64,000 nt of DNA from Saccharothrix australiensis (GTDB taxonomy: Bacteria > Actinomycetota > Actinomycetes > Mycobacteriales > Pseudonocardiaceae): assembly GCF_003634935.1 (NCBI RefSeq), contig NZ_RBXO01000001.1, forward strand, positions 1,258,501-1,322,500. The letters run 5' to 3'. The translations under genes and the position numbers were made by a program. Of the stretch, positions 9,053-17,295 are shown one piece after another; the first letter of the stretch is position 1, and each line of letters begins with the position of its first letter. The notes beneath the pieces are model-generated. The model had not been told where the DNA came from and ran no database searches. It saw only the letters and a program-made list of their open reading frames with translations.

Positions 9053-9726
9053 GAGTCCTCCGCCCGCAACACGTACCCCAGGCCCCGCACGGTGTGCAGC
9101 AGCCGGGGGCCGTGCTCCTCCAGCTTCCGGCGCAGCGCGCTGACGTGTACCTCCACCAGATTCGGGTCGTAGTCCTCGTAACCCCACACGGCGGTCAGGA
9201 TCTGGGTCTTGCCGACCACCCGCCCGCGCTGGGCGGCCAGGTAGCGCAGCAGCCGCAACTCGGTCGCGGTCAGCTCCACGGACACGCCCCCGCGCAGCAC
9301 CACCGCCGAGTCGGCGTCCACGACCAGGTCGCCGATCTGCACGGTCGACGTCGTCCGCCCCAGCCTGCGGAGCACCGCGCTGACCCGTGCCACCAGCTCC
9401 GCCAGCACGAACGGCTTCACCACGTAGTCGTCCGCGCCGCCGTCGAGCCCGCGCAGCCGGTCCGACACACCGTCGCGGGCCGTCAGCATGACCACGCCCG
9501 CCGCGCTGGTCCGCCGGATGACGTCGAGCAGGGCGAACCCGTCCCGGCCCGGCAGCATCACGTCGAGCACCACCAGGTCCGGTCGGAACCGGGTCAGCTC
9601 ACCTTCCAGGTCCCGGCCGTCCGGACGGACCTGGACCTGGTAGCCCGCGTCGCGCAAGGCTGAACTCACCGCGGCAGCGATGGCTTCCGCGTCTTCGATC
9701 ACCAACACCCTGGCAGCAGTGGACAC
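9049..9726 (-). CDS. OmpR/PhoB-family response regulator
   Basis: A 225-residue response regulator that partners the overlapping kinase. The receiver domain has the acidic pair E11/D12, phospho-acceptor Asp55 (LVVLDVMLPG), the conserved Thr/Ser region VVMLTARDG and the lysine in DDYVVKPF. The C-terminal winged helix ends LLHTVRGLGYVLRA, typical of OmpR. GTG 9726 is preceded directly by GAGGAG, too close for a normal ribosome site, but CAGAAT lies exactly 6 nt upstream, so a leaderless start is the better explanation. The frame stays open far upstream but without protein-like sequence. Confidence 0.9.
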   Translation of the reverse strand: MSTAARVLVIEDAEAIAAAVSSALRDAGYQVQVRPDGRDLEGELTRFRPDLVVLDVMLPGRDGFALLDVIRRTSAAGVVMLTARDGVSDRLRGLDGGADDYVVKPFVLAELVARVSAVLRRLGRTTSTVQIGDLVVDADSAVVLRGGVSVELTATELRLLRYLAAQRGRVVGKTQILTAVWGYEDYDPNLVEVHVSALRRKLEEHGPRLLHTVRGLGYVLRAEDS

Positions 9727-9732
9727 CTCCTC

Positions 9733-9738
9733 ATTCTG
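9733..9738 (-). promoter_or_regulatory. Leaderless -10 element for the response regulator
   Basis: CAGAAT on the minus strand lies 6 nt before GTG 9726, the geometry seen at most transcription-unit starts in this window. Confidence 0.45.
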
Positions 9739-9896
9739 CGTGGTGGGGACTGGGCCCCGCCGCGCCTTCAGCCTGTGCTCAGGCAATCGGTCGGACAGTG
9801 GTCGGGCGAAGGGTGAACGCGCTGGGTCCACCGGTCGGTCAGGGCGGTGGGCGGTGCTCCGACGGGTGGGCGGGCCGGCGGGCGACGCGGGCGGTG

Positions 9897-10001
9897 TCAC
9901 GGGCCGCGCGCGGCTCGAAGAGCAGGTCTCGACCGGTGCGGACGCCGCGTGACGGGTAGCCGGAGCGGCCGGGAGGGGTGGATGGGGGTGGTTGTTGTCA
10001 T
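9897..10001 (-). CDS. Possible 34-residue ORF downstream of a LexA box
   Basis: A basic, Pro/Arg-rich 34-residue frame starting at ATG 10001. It is listed only because its start sits 6 nt after a -10-like GAGGAT (10013-10008) with a -35-like TTGACC (10037-10032) and a perfect LexA box between them. The peptide resembles nothing I know and could be spurious; the transcript may serve another purpose. Apart from this, the 396-bp gap 9727-10122 shows no gene. Confidence 0.25.
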   Translation of the reverse strand: MTTTTPIHPSRPLRLPVTRRPHRSRPALRAARGP

Positions 10002-10011
10002 GGGGCAATCC

Positions 10012-10027
10012 TCGAACAGGAGTTCGA
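10012..10027. promoter_or_regulatory. LexA (SOS) box
   Basis: TCGAACAGGAGTTCGA is a perfect match to the actinobacterial LexA consensus TCGAAC-N4-GTTCGA. On the minus strand it fills the 18-nt spacer between TTGACC and GAGGAT, a classic repressing position. It could also affect the divergent gene starting at 10123. Confidence 0.8.
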
Positions 10028-10122
10028 GCGAGGTCAAGATCACTATCGGGTGAAGCGGAACGACGCGCGACACGGGGCCACCCCCACGACAACGCGGCGT
10101 CCCGTCTGCGACCATCCACCCT

Positions 10123-10602
10123 GTGGCGGTTCGGCTGAGCCCAGTCCGATGGGCGCTGGTCCTGCTGGTCGTCGGACTGGCGGGAGTCGCGGCGGCGGTC
10201 GTGCTCTGGGGGCCGGGCGACGCGCGCGGCGAGGTGCCGTCGGTCGAGGCGACGGTCGTCGCGCCGGCGTCCTGCGGCGGCGTGGACGCCTACGACCGCG
10301 TCGAACTCCGGATCGGCGACCAGACCCGGACGGCCAAGCTGGACGGCTGCGGCCACCGGCAGGACGAGGTCATCGCCGTCGTGGCCCCTGCCGACACCAG
10401 CGGCGACTTCACGGTGCAGGTGGCCGAGAGCGCCCCCGCGGCCGTGTCGTTCAAGATCCGGCTCGCCGCCATGCTCACGTGCCTCAGCGGTCTCGCCGGC
10501 GGCCTGTACGCCCACCTGCTGGGCAGGCGGTCTCAGGCCACGGCCTCCGCCGACGCGGCGAAGGAGTTGCAGGACGTCGTGACGCCCGAGGTGAAGCCGT
10601 AA
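10123..10602 (+). CDS. Hypothetical membrane-anchored protein
   Basis: A 159-residue protein of unknown function. It has an N-terminal transmembrane helix (about residues 10-30), an extracytoplasmic domain of about 75 residues with two cysteines (ASCGGVDAYD and LDGCGHRQDE) that could form a disulfide, and a second transmembrane helix followed by a short cytoplasmic tail. GTG 10123 has no ribosome site; a -10-like GACCAT lies 7 nt upstream, so it may be leaderless. Its 3' end overlaps the convergent metallopeptidase gene by 70 bp. Confidence 0.65.
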   Translation: MAVRLSPVRWALVLLVVGLAGVAAAVVLWGPGDARGEVPSVEATVVAPASCGGVDAYDRVELRIGDQTRTAKLDGCGHRQDEVIAVVAPADTSGDFTVQVAESAPAAVSFKIRLAAMLTCLSGLAGGLYAHLLGRRSQATASADAAKELQDVVTPEVKP

Positions 10603-11429
10603 GAGGCCCACTCGGCCTGGTTGCCCGGACTGCCGTGGGCGTTCTTGTCCGCGGGCTCCTCCACGGCGTACTGGAAGTCGCCCGCCGCCTCCTGCGCCAG
10701 CTCGGCGCCGATCGACCCGGACGTGGCCGTCAGGAACATCCCGGCGAAGCAGTTCGCCTGCAGTTCGAGCCGGCGCGACATCTCCAGGCCGGCGGGCGTG
10801 TTCTCGCCCGCGTCCGCGATCTTGCCGTCCGCCGCGCGCAGCAGGCCCGTCAACGCCTGCACGTGGTGCCCGTACTCGTGCGCCAACGTCGCCAGGTGCG
10901 TGCCGGGCCGGTCGCCGCCGCCGTTGCCGCGCAAGCGGGCCGTCGGCATGTAGATGGTCCGGTTGCGCCCGCAGTAGTACGCGACCGCCTCACTCTGGCC
11001 GGGCGCGACCCCGCACGGCCCGTCTTCGAGGTCGGGCGACGCGTCGAGCACCGGCGGCTCGAACGGCAGGTTCCCCTGCCCCAAGGCGGACCGCCACGCC
11101 TCGTCCAGGCACGCGACGCCCGCCTGGTAGTAGGCCGCCAGCTGCGCGTCCGACACCCCGAACGCGGGCAACGCGCAGGTCGCGCCCGAGAGCCGCACCG
11201 GTGTGGTGAGCAGCGGGTGGTCGGCCAGCCGGTGCACGGCCCGCGGCCGGGGCTGCTCGGCGGCCCTGGACGGCGCGGGCGCCTGCGCCGCCGCGACAGG
11301 GCGGCCCGCGACCCGCCGGTTGGTGTCCAACTGGGTGACCAGGCCGAGAGCCGGCACGCACAGCACGATCAGCGCGAACACTCCGACGAGGATGATCGGG
11401 CTGTTCTTCGGCTCTTCAGGCGTGCGCAC
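10533..11429 (-). CDS. YpfJ-type neutral zinc metallopeptidase, membrane-anchored
   Basis: A 298-residue putative metallopeptidase. A transmembrane helix (about residues 12-32) is followed by an Ala/Pro-rich linker and a catalytic domain with the zinc motif HEYGHHVQ and a downstream glutamate region (RRLELQANCFAG). Conserved cysteines and the ending TTSCNSFAASA parallel the neighbouring paralog, which shows the 3' end is genuine even though it overlaps the convergent gene at 10123-10602. GTG 11429 has a good ribosome site (GGAGG, 3 nt spacing). The substrate is unknown. Confidence 0.85.
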   Translation of the reverse strand: MRTPEEPKNSPIILVGVFALIVLCVPALGLVTQLDTNRRVAGRPVAAAQAPAPSRAAEQPRPRAVHRLADHPLLTTPVRLSGATCALPAFGVSDAQLAAYYQAGVACLDEAWRSALGQGNLPFEPPVLDASPDLEDGPCGVAPGQSEAVAYYCGRNRTIYMPTARLRGNGGGDRPGTHLATLAHEYGHHVQALTGLLRAADGKIADAGENTPAGLEMSRRLELQANCFAGMFLTATSGSIGAELAQEAAGDFQYAVEEPADKNAHGSPGNQAEWASYGFTSGVTTSCNSFAASAEAVA

Positions 11430-11444
11430 GATCCTCCAGTCGGG

Positions 11445-12671
11445 TCAGCTGACATCCGCCGCGCTGGCCAGCCAAGTGTTGCACGCGCTCGTCTCGTTCG
11501 TCCTGAAGCCGTGGTTCACCCAGGCGGCGTTCCGCTCCGGCGCGCCGTGGTCCCGGTTCGGGTAGATGGGGTAGTCGCCCCGGCTGCCCGCGTCGGCCAG
11601 CGCCACCGAGATGACGTCGTTGGGCACCGCGCCGTGCGACAGGGGCGCCAGCGTCATCCCGCCGAAACAGGTGGCCTGCAGCTCCTTGCGCCGGTTCAGG
11701 TCCAACCCCGGCTCGGTGTCCCAGCCGCCCTTCTCGTACTGGGCCTGGCTGGACGCGCGCAGGATGCCGGACAGCCACTGGATGTGGTGGCCGTACTCGT
11801 GGGCGAGCTGGCCCAGGTACTTGCCGGGGTGGTTGGGGTTCGCCGAACCCTGCTCGTTGGCGTAGTGGTTCGGCGTCCAGTAGATGGTGCCGTCGCAGTA
11901 CATGGCCGTGCGGTCGGGGCCCATCGAGCCGCAGGTGTTGGTGATCTGGGACGTCACCATGACCAGCTCCACCGGCTGGTACGGCAGGTTCGCCTTCTGG
12001 AGCGACGGCTTCCACATCGCCTCGATGCACGGCAGCGCCGCGCGCAGGAACTGGTCCTGCCCGCCGGGCGAGTAGTCCATGCTCGGCAGCGGGCAGCCGT
12101 CGATGGTGAACGCGCCGAGGCCGGAGCCGTGGATCGGGTTGTCGCCGAGGGCGATGACGGCCTTGGGCCCGGCCTTGGACGGACTGGTCGACGTGGATTT
12201 GCCGCTGCTCGACTTCGTGGTGGTCGTCGTGGTGCTCGTGGTCGTGGTGGTCGTCGCTTCGTACGAGTACGTGTAGCTGGAGTAACCCGAATACGCGGAG
12301 TCGTTCACGCTCTTACGCATATTCGTGGCGGCCACGATTCCCACGGTCGCGACACCGAGGAGGACGACACCGATGAGCACACCCGCGATAAGGGGTCCTT
12401 TGCTCTTCTTGCGCGGCAACGGCGGGTACTGCTGACCCCAACCGGGCTGGGGGCCCCAGTTGGCGGGTGGCGGCTGCGGGGGAGCCATCGGCGGTTGCTG
12501 CTGCCACGGCTGCGCGGGAGGCATCGGAGGTGGCTGCTGGAGCGGTGGTTGTTGGGGCAGTGGCTGCTGCGGCCACTGGTGGCTCGGGGGAGGGGTCAGC
12601 GGTGCGGGCACCGGGGGCGGTCCGACCGGTCGTGGCGGCGGCCAGCCACCCGGCGGCGGTGGTTGCGTCAT
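11445..12671 (-). CDS. YpfJ-type neutral zinc metallopeptidase with Pro-rich and Thr-rich linkers
   Basis: A 408-residue paralog of the downstream gene, 15 bp upstream in the same operon. The cytoplasmic N-terminus (about residues 1-85) is extremely Pro/Gln-rich. A transmembrane helix (about 93-115) follows, then an extracytoplasmic Ser/Thr-rich stretch (about 138-170) that looks like a mucin-type linker, and a zinc domain with LAHEYGHHIQWL and NRRKELQATCFGG. Actinobacteria O-mannosylate such linkers, so glycosylation is plausible but inferred. It is divergent from the DUF2207 gene. Confidence 0.86.
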   Translation of the reverse strand: MTQPPPPGGWPPPRPVGPPPVPAPLTPPPSHQWPQQPLPQQPPLQQPPPMPPAQPWQQQPPMAPPQPPPANWGPQPGWGQQYPPLPRKKSKGPLIAGVLIGVVLLGVATVGIVAATNMRKSVNDSAYSGYSSYTYSYEATTTTTTSTTTTTTKSSSGKSTSTSPSKAGPKAVIALGDNPIHGSGLGAFTIDGCPLPSMDYSPGGQDQFLRAALPCIEAMWKPSLQKANLPYQPVELVMVTSQITNTCGSMGPDRTAMYCDGTIYWTPNHYANEQGSANPNHPGKYLGQLAHEYGHHIQWLSGILRASSQAQYEKGGWDTEPGLDLNRRKELQATCFGGMTLAPLSHGAVPNDVISVALADAGSRGDYPIYPNRDHGAPERNAAWVNHGFRTNETSACNTWLASAADVS

Positions 12672-12732
12672 CGCTGGTGATCCCCCATGTCGCGGATGCC
12701 CGAATCAGCACAGAAGCATAGGCGGACTCCGC

Positions 12733-12738
12733 TATTCT
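12733..12738 (+). promoter_or_regulatory. Leaderless -10 element for the DUF2207 gene
   Basis: TATTCT lies 8 nt before GTG 12747 and no ribosome site is present. Confidence 0.5.
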
Positions 12739-12746
12739 CCGCGGCC

Positions 12747-14387
12747 GTGTTGAAAAACTGGGGAGCCGCGGTCCTCGGCGTGGCCGCGCTGTGCTTGTTC
12801 GCGGGCACCGCGTCGGCGCAGCCGAGCAGTCCGGGCGGCCTGCCCGGCACGGTCGGCGCCGACGTGCGCCTCAAGTTGGAGCGCGACGGCAAGCTGACCG
12901 TGACGGAGGTCGTCAGCGTCCCCGAAGGCAGGACCGCCAAGCGGGTGGTCCCGCTGCGGATCGCGGTCAGCGACACCCGCGACCGCGTGTTCGAGGTCGA
13001 CGGCGCGTCCGTGAGCGGCAAGGGCACGGCCGAGGCGTCGGGCGACCAGTTGACCATCGCGCTGGAGGCGGGCACGTCCACCGTGACGTACTCCGTGGTC
13101 GGCGCGGTCGCGAAGATCGGTGACACGCTGGAGCTGCGCTGGCAGCCCGCGAGCGGCTGGGACACCGCGCTGGACTCGGTGAAGGTCTCGGTCATCACGC
13201 CGGACGCGCCCAGGTCGGTGAACTGCCTGGCCGGGCCGCCCGGCACGTCGAAGCCGTGCACGACCGCCGACCTCGGCGACGGCCGCGGCGTCCGGGCGAG
13301 CGAGATCGGCCTCCCGGCCGGTGAGCGCGTCGACGTGGCGGTCGGGTTGCAGGAGGGCGCCGCGCCCGCGAACGCCCGGATCGAGGAGACGTCGGGGCTG
13401 GCGGCGGCGTTCGCGCTGACCCCCGTCGCGGGCGTGGGCCTGGGCGGGCTCGCGGTGCTGCTGCTGGGCGGCGTGGTGCTGCTGTGGTACCTGCGCGGAC
13501 GGGACCAGCGCGCCCTCGCGAGCGACGTCGGACCGGTGAACGTGCTGGTCACCGACCCGTCCGGGCACGTGGCGTTCGCGTCGCCGGACGGCGTGCTGCC
13601 GGGCCAGGTCGGCACGGTGGTGGACGAGCACGTCGACGTGGTGGACGTGACGGCGACGATCGTGGACCTCGCGGTGCGCAACTACCTGTGGATCGAGGAG
13701 GTCGGCGGGCTGGACTGGCGGTTCGTCCGGCGCAACCCGGCCGACCCGTCGCTGTCCGGGTACGAGCGCGCGGTGTACTCGGCGCTCCTGCCCGACGGGG
13801 TGGACGCGGTGCTGCTGTCGGAGCTGCGCGGGAAGCGGATCGACCTGGGCCGCGTCCGGGACGAGCTGTACGCCGACGTGGTGGCGAAGAACTGGTTCGC
13901 GCGGCGGCCGGACGCCGAGCGCAGCCTGTGGTGGTGGGCCGGGATTGGGCTGGCCCTGGCCGGTGTCGCGCTCACCGTCCTGCTGGCCCTGGTGACGGGG
14001 CCCGCGCTGGTCGGCCTGGTGGTGGTCGTGGCGGGGGTCGCGCTGGCCCTGGGCGCGCGGTGGATGCCCGCCCGGACCAGGCGGGGCAGCGTGCTGTTGG
14101 AGCACGTGCGCGGCCTGCGCGGGTACCTCGTGTCGGCGACGCCGGGCGACATCCCCGAGACCGACCGGGAGCTGGTGTTCTCGCGGTCGCTGCCCTACGC
14201 GGTCGTGCTGGGTGAGACGGAGCGGTGGCTGGGCGCGTTCGCCGGCGACCGGTCCGGGCTGTACTGGTTCGGCGAGGCCGAGCAGGCGGGTGACCTGCGG
14301 CGGTTCGCCCACCGGTTCCCGGCGTTCCTGGGCGCGCTGGACGGCGTGCTGGCCCAGGCCGGGCACCTGCGCTCGCTGCGCGCGTGA
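12747..14387 (+). CDS. DUF2207-type predicted membrane protein
   Basis: A 546-residue protein with the layout of DUF2207 family members: a signal peptide (GVAALCLFAGTASAQ), an extracytoplasmic beta-rich domain to about residue 220, a transmembrane helix near residues 235-255, a cytoplasmic domain, a hydrophobic hairpin near 412-450, and a C-terminal domain with VLGETERWLGAF. The function of the family is not established. GTG 12747 is chosen because the signal peptide begins there and TATTCT lies 8 nt upstream; the frame extends to 12687 but that part overlaps the promoter. Confidence 0.8.
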   Translation: MLKNWGAAVLGVAALCLFAGTASAQPSSPGGLPGTVGADVRLKLERDGKLTVTEVVSVPEGRTAKRVVPLRIAVSDTRDRVFEVDGASVSGKGTAEASGDQLTIALEAGTSTVTYSVVGAVAKIGDTLELRWQPASGWDTALDSVKVSVITPDAPRSVNCLAGPPGTSKPCTTADLGDGRGVRASEIGLPAGERVDVAVGLQEGAAPANARIEETSGLAAAFALTPVAGVGLGGLAVLLLGGVVLLWYLRGRDQRALASDVGPVNVLVTDPSGHVAFASPDGVLPGQVGTVVDEHVDVVDVTATIVDLAVRNYLWIEEVGGLDWRFVRRNPADPSLSGYERAVYSALLPDGVDAVLLSELRGKRIDLGRVRDELYADVVAKNWFARRPDAERSLWWWAGIGLALAGVALTVLLALVTGPALVGLVVVVAGVALALGARWMPARTRRGSVLLEHVRGLRGYLVSATPGDIPETDRELVFSRSLPYAVVLGETERWLGAFAGDRSGLYWFGEAEQAGDLRRFAHRFPAFLGALDGVLAQAGHLRSLRA

Positions 14388-14416
14388 CGCTCACCCGATC
14401 GTGACCTTGCTCCGGC

Positions 14417-14432
14417 TCGAACCCCTGTTCGA
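14417..14432. promoter_or_regulatory. LexA (SOS) box
   Basis: TCGAACCCCTGTTCGA matches the LexA consensus perfectly. It lies between TTGCTC (14407-14412) and GACAAT (14431-14436), an 18-nt spacer identical in geometry to the box at 10012. The M16 peptidase gene starts 165 bp downstream with its own leaderless promoter, so the regulated product is unclear. Confidence 0.8.
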
Positions 14433-14583
14433 CAATGTACGCGTCCGGTCGAAACCTCCGAAGGGCGGCGGAGCAGACGGTCGGACAGGGTGCCGTGGTC
14501 GGGGGCCGAGCCGGTTCGCGACGGGCGGACATCGGTGTCGTTCGGGGCACGCCACCTGCGGTCCTCCCGGTCCGGGAAACCCG

Positions 14584-14589
14584 TAGGCT
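14584..14589 (+). promoter_or_regulatory. Leaderless -10 element for the M16 operon
   Basis: TAGGCT lies exactly 7 nt before ATG 14597, which fixes the peptidase start. Confidence 0.6.
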
Positions 14590-14596
14590 GCTGGGC

Positions 14597-15910
14597 ATGG
14601 CGCTACCCGAACTGCACAGGTTCACGCTTCCCAACGGCCTGCGGGTGGTGCTCGCCCCAGACCCGAGCGCCCCGGTCGTCGGGGTGAGCGTGCACTACGA
14701 CGTGGGATTCCGCTCGGAGCCGGAAGGTCGGACGGGGTTTGCGCACCTGTTCGAGCACCTGATGTTCCAGGGCAGCGAGAGTCTCGAAAAGCTCGCTCAC
14801 TTCCGACACGTGCAGTCCTCGGGCGGCACGTTCAACGGGTCGACCCACCCCGACTACACCGACTACTACCAGGTGCTGCCGTCCGCCGCGCTGGAGCGGG
14901 CGCTGTTCCTGGAGGCGGACCGGATGCGTGCGCCGAAGATCACCGAAGAGAACCTGCGGAATCAGATCGACGTGGTGAAGGAGGAGATCCGACTCAACGT
15001 GCTCAACCGGCCGTACGGCGGGTTCCCCTGGATCCTGCTGCCGCCGGTCCTGTTCCGAACCTTCCCGAACGCCCACAACGGCTACGGCGACTTCACCGAT
15101 CTGGAGAATGCGACGGTCGACGACTGCGCGGCGTTCTTCGACACGTATTACGCGCCGGGGAACGCGGTGTTGACCGTCGCGGGCGACTTCCAGCCGGAGG
15201 CCGCCAAGGCGTTGGTGGAGAAGCACTTCGGGGACGTGCCCGCGCGGCCCGTGCCCGAGCGGCCGTCGTTCGCGGAGGCGCCGCCGAAGGGTGAGCTGCG
15301 TGCCGAGCACACGGACCAGCACGCCCCGATGCCCGCCGTCGCGATGGGATACCGCATCCCGGACCCGGTGAACGAGGTGGAGGGGTACCTGGCCTACCTG
15401 GTGCTCGCGGGCGTGCTGACCGACGGTGACGGCTCGCGGCTCCAGCAGCGGCTGGTGCACCGGGACGCGATCGTGGTCGACGTCGGCGCCGGCTGCGGGC
15501 TGTTCGGCCCGCTGGAGGCGCGCGACCCGGACACGTTCAACATCACCGCGATCCACGCGCCGGAGGTGACGTCCGACCAGGTCGTCGCGGCGGTGGACGA
15601 GGAGCTGCTGCGGCTGGCCGAGGAAGGGCCGACGGAGCAGGAGCTGGCGAAGGTCACCGCCCGCTGGGTGTCGACCATGCACCGCGAGCACGACCGGTTG
15701 ACCAGCCGCACGCTCGGGCTCGGTTCGGCGGAGCTGCTGTTCGGGCGCGCCGAGCTGCTGTACGAGCTGCCGGACAAGCTGGCCGCGATCACCACCGACG
15801 AGGTCGCCGCGGCGGCCAAGGCGTTGCGGCCGGACTCCCGAGCCGTGCTGGTCCTCAACCCCGCCGGCGCGGCCGGCGACGACGCTTCTGACAACGGAGG
15901 TACCGAGTGA
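14597..15910 (+). CDS. M16 family zinc peptidase, catalytic subunit
   Basis: A 437-residue M16 (pitrilysin/processing-peptidase type) protein. The inverted zinc motif HLFEH (within GFAHLFEHLMFQG) and the distal metal glutamate region VKEEIRLNV are present, so it is the catalytic half. The usual C-terminal Arg/Tyr pair is absent and is supplied by the next gene. No signal peptide is seen, so the complex is probably cytoplasmic. It overlaps the second subunit by GTGA. A longer frame to 14435 lacks protein-like sequence; the -10 at 14584 supports ATG 14597. Confidence 0.92.
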   Translation: MALPELHRFTLPNGLRVVLAPDPSAPVVGVSVHYDVGFRSEPEGRTGFAHLFEHLMFQGSESLEKLAHFRHVQSSGGTFNGSTHPDYTDYYQVLPSAALERALFLEADRMRAPKITEENLRNQIDVVKEEIRLNVLNRPYGGFPWILLPPVLFRTFPNAHNGYGDFTDLENATVDDCAAFFDTYYAPGNAVLTVAGDFQPEAAKALVEKHFGDVPARPVPERPSFAEAPPKGELRAEHTDQHAPMPAVAMGYRIPDPVNEVEGYLAYLVLAGVLTDGDGSRLQQRLVHRDAIVVDVGAGCGLFGPLEARDPDTFNITAIHAPEVTSDQVVAAVDEELLRLAEEGPTEQELAKVTARWVSTMHREHDRLTSRTLGLGSAELLFGRAELLYELPDKLAAITTDEVAAAAKALRPDSRAVLVLNPAGAAGDDASDNGGTE

Positions 15911-17295
15911 GCGCCCCGACGACGCACCGCAGCGCCGAGGAGATCGGCCGGACGGCGCTGGGGCCGCGCCCGCTGCCCGAACTGGGCGAGCAGCGGGCCG
16001 CCGCGGACCTGTCCACGGTGGACACCGTGCTGGCCAACGGGCTGCGGGTGATCGCGGTCCGCCGCTCGTCGGTGCCGCTGGTGGAGGTGCGGCTGCGGGT
16101 GCCGTTCGGCGACCCGGCGGCCTCCAGCGTCGGTTCCACGCACGCGGCGCGGGCCGAGGTGCTGGCGAACACGGTCCTCACCGGCACCGCCTCGCGGAGC
16201 CGGGTGGACGTGGACACCGAGCTGGCGCTGGTCGGCGGCGAGCTGGACGCGGTGGTCGACCCGGAGCGGCTGGCCTTCTCGGGCAACGCGCTCGTGTCCG
16301 GCCTGGACACCGTGCTGGACGTGCTGCGCGACGCGTTGACCGGCGCCACCTACCCGGCCGAGGAGGTGGAGCGGGAGCGGGCGCGGCTGGTCGAGCGGAT
16401 CCGGCTGGCCAGGTCGCAGCCGAACGTGATCGCGCGGGAGGCGTTGCAGCGGCACCTGTACGGCGACCACCCGTTCGCCAAGGAGATGCCGGAGGCCGAC
16501 GAGGTCGCGGCCGTGACGCGCGACGACGTCCTCGCGCTGCACGCGTCGGCCGTGCTGCCGCGCGGCTCGGTGCTGGTCGTCGTCGGCGACGTCGAGCCGG
16601 ACGCGGCCGTGCGCGCGGTGGAAGGCGCGCTCGGCGGGTGGACCGGCGAGGGCGCGGCGGTGTCGCTGTCGCCGTTGCCGGTGGTCGAGGGCGGCGACGT
16701 GCTGCTCGTGCACCGGCCGGGCGCGGTCCAGTCGCAGATCCGGCTGGCCGGGCGCGGGCTGGTGCGCACCGATCCGCGGTACCCGGCGCTGCAGATCGCG
16801 AACCTGGTGTTCGGCGGGTTCTTCTCCTCCCGGCTGGTGGAGAACATCCGCGAGGACAAGGGCTACACCTACAGCGCGCGGTCGCACCCGGAGTTCACGC
16901 CGGAGGGCGCGACGCTGCTGGTGGACGCCGACACGGCGAGCGAGGTCACGGCCGCCGCGCTGCTGGAGACCCGGTACGAGCTGGGTCGGCTCGGCCTGGT
17001 GCCGCCGTCGGAGTCCGAGGTGGACACCGCGCGCCGGTACGCCATCGGGTCGCTGCTGACCGCGACGTCGTCGCAGGGCGGGCTCGCGTCGTTCCTGGTG
17101 AACCTCGCCGGGTTGGGCCTGGGCATCGAGTGGTTCACCGGGCACCCGGACCGGTTGGCGGCGGTCACCGTGGAGCAGGTCGCCGAGGCCGCGCTGGAGT
17201 TCTTCGCGCCCAGTTCGTTCACCGGTGTCCTGGTCGGCGACGCGGAGCTGCTCGCGCCGCAGCTGCGGGCGTTGGGCGGGGTCAGCCTGCCGTGA
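15907..17295 (+). CDS. M16 family peptidase, non-catalytic partner subunit
   Basis: A 462-residue M16 homolog in which the zinc motif is replaced (GSTHAARAEVLAN instead of HxxEH), so it cannot bind zinc normally. It keeps the substrate-binding Arg/Tyr segment SSRLVENIREDKGYTYSA that completes the active site of M16B heterodimers. It is translationally coupled to the catalytic subunit before it and to nudC after it. The pair most likely forms a heterodimeric oligopeptidase; its substrate is unknown. Confidence 0.9.
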   Translation: MSAPTTHRSAEEIGRTALGPRPLPELGEQRAAADLSTVDTVLANGLRVIAVRRSSVPLVEVRLRVPFGDPAASSVGSTHAARAEVLANTVLTGTASRSRVDVDTELALVGGELDAVVDPERLAFSGNALVSGLDTVLDVLRDALTGATYPAEEVERERARLVERIRLARSQPNVIAREALQRHLYGDHPFAKEMPEADEVAAVTRDDVLALHASAVLPRGSVLVVVGDVEPDAAVRAVEGALGGWTGEGAAVSLSPLPVVEGGDVLLVHRPGAVQSQIRLAGRGLVRTDPRYPALQIANLVFGGFFSSRLVENIREDKGYTYSARSHPEFTPEGATLLVDADTASEVTAAALLETRYELGRLGLVPPSESEVDTARRYAIGSLLTATSSQGGLASFLVNLAGLGLGIEWFTGHPDRLAAVTVEQVAEAALEFFAPSSFTGVLVGDAELLAPQLRALGGVSLP

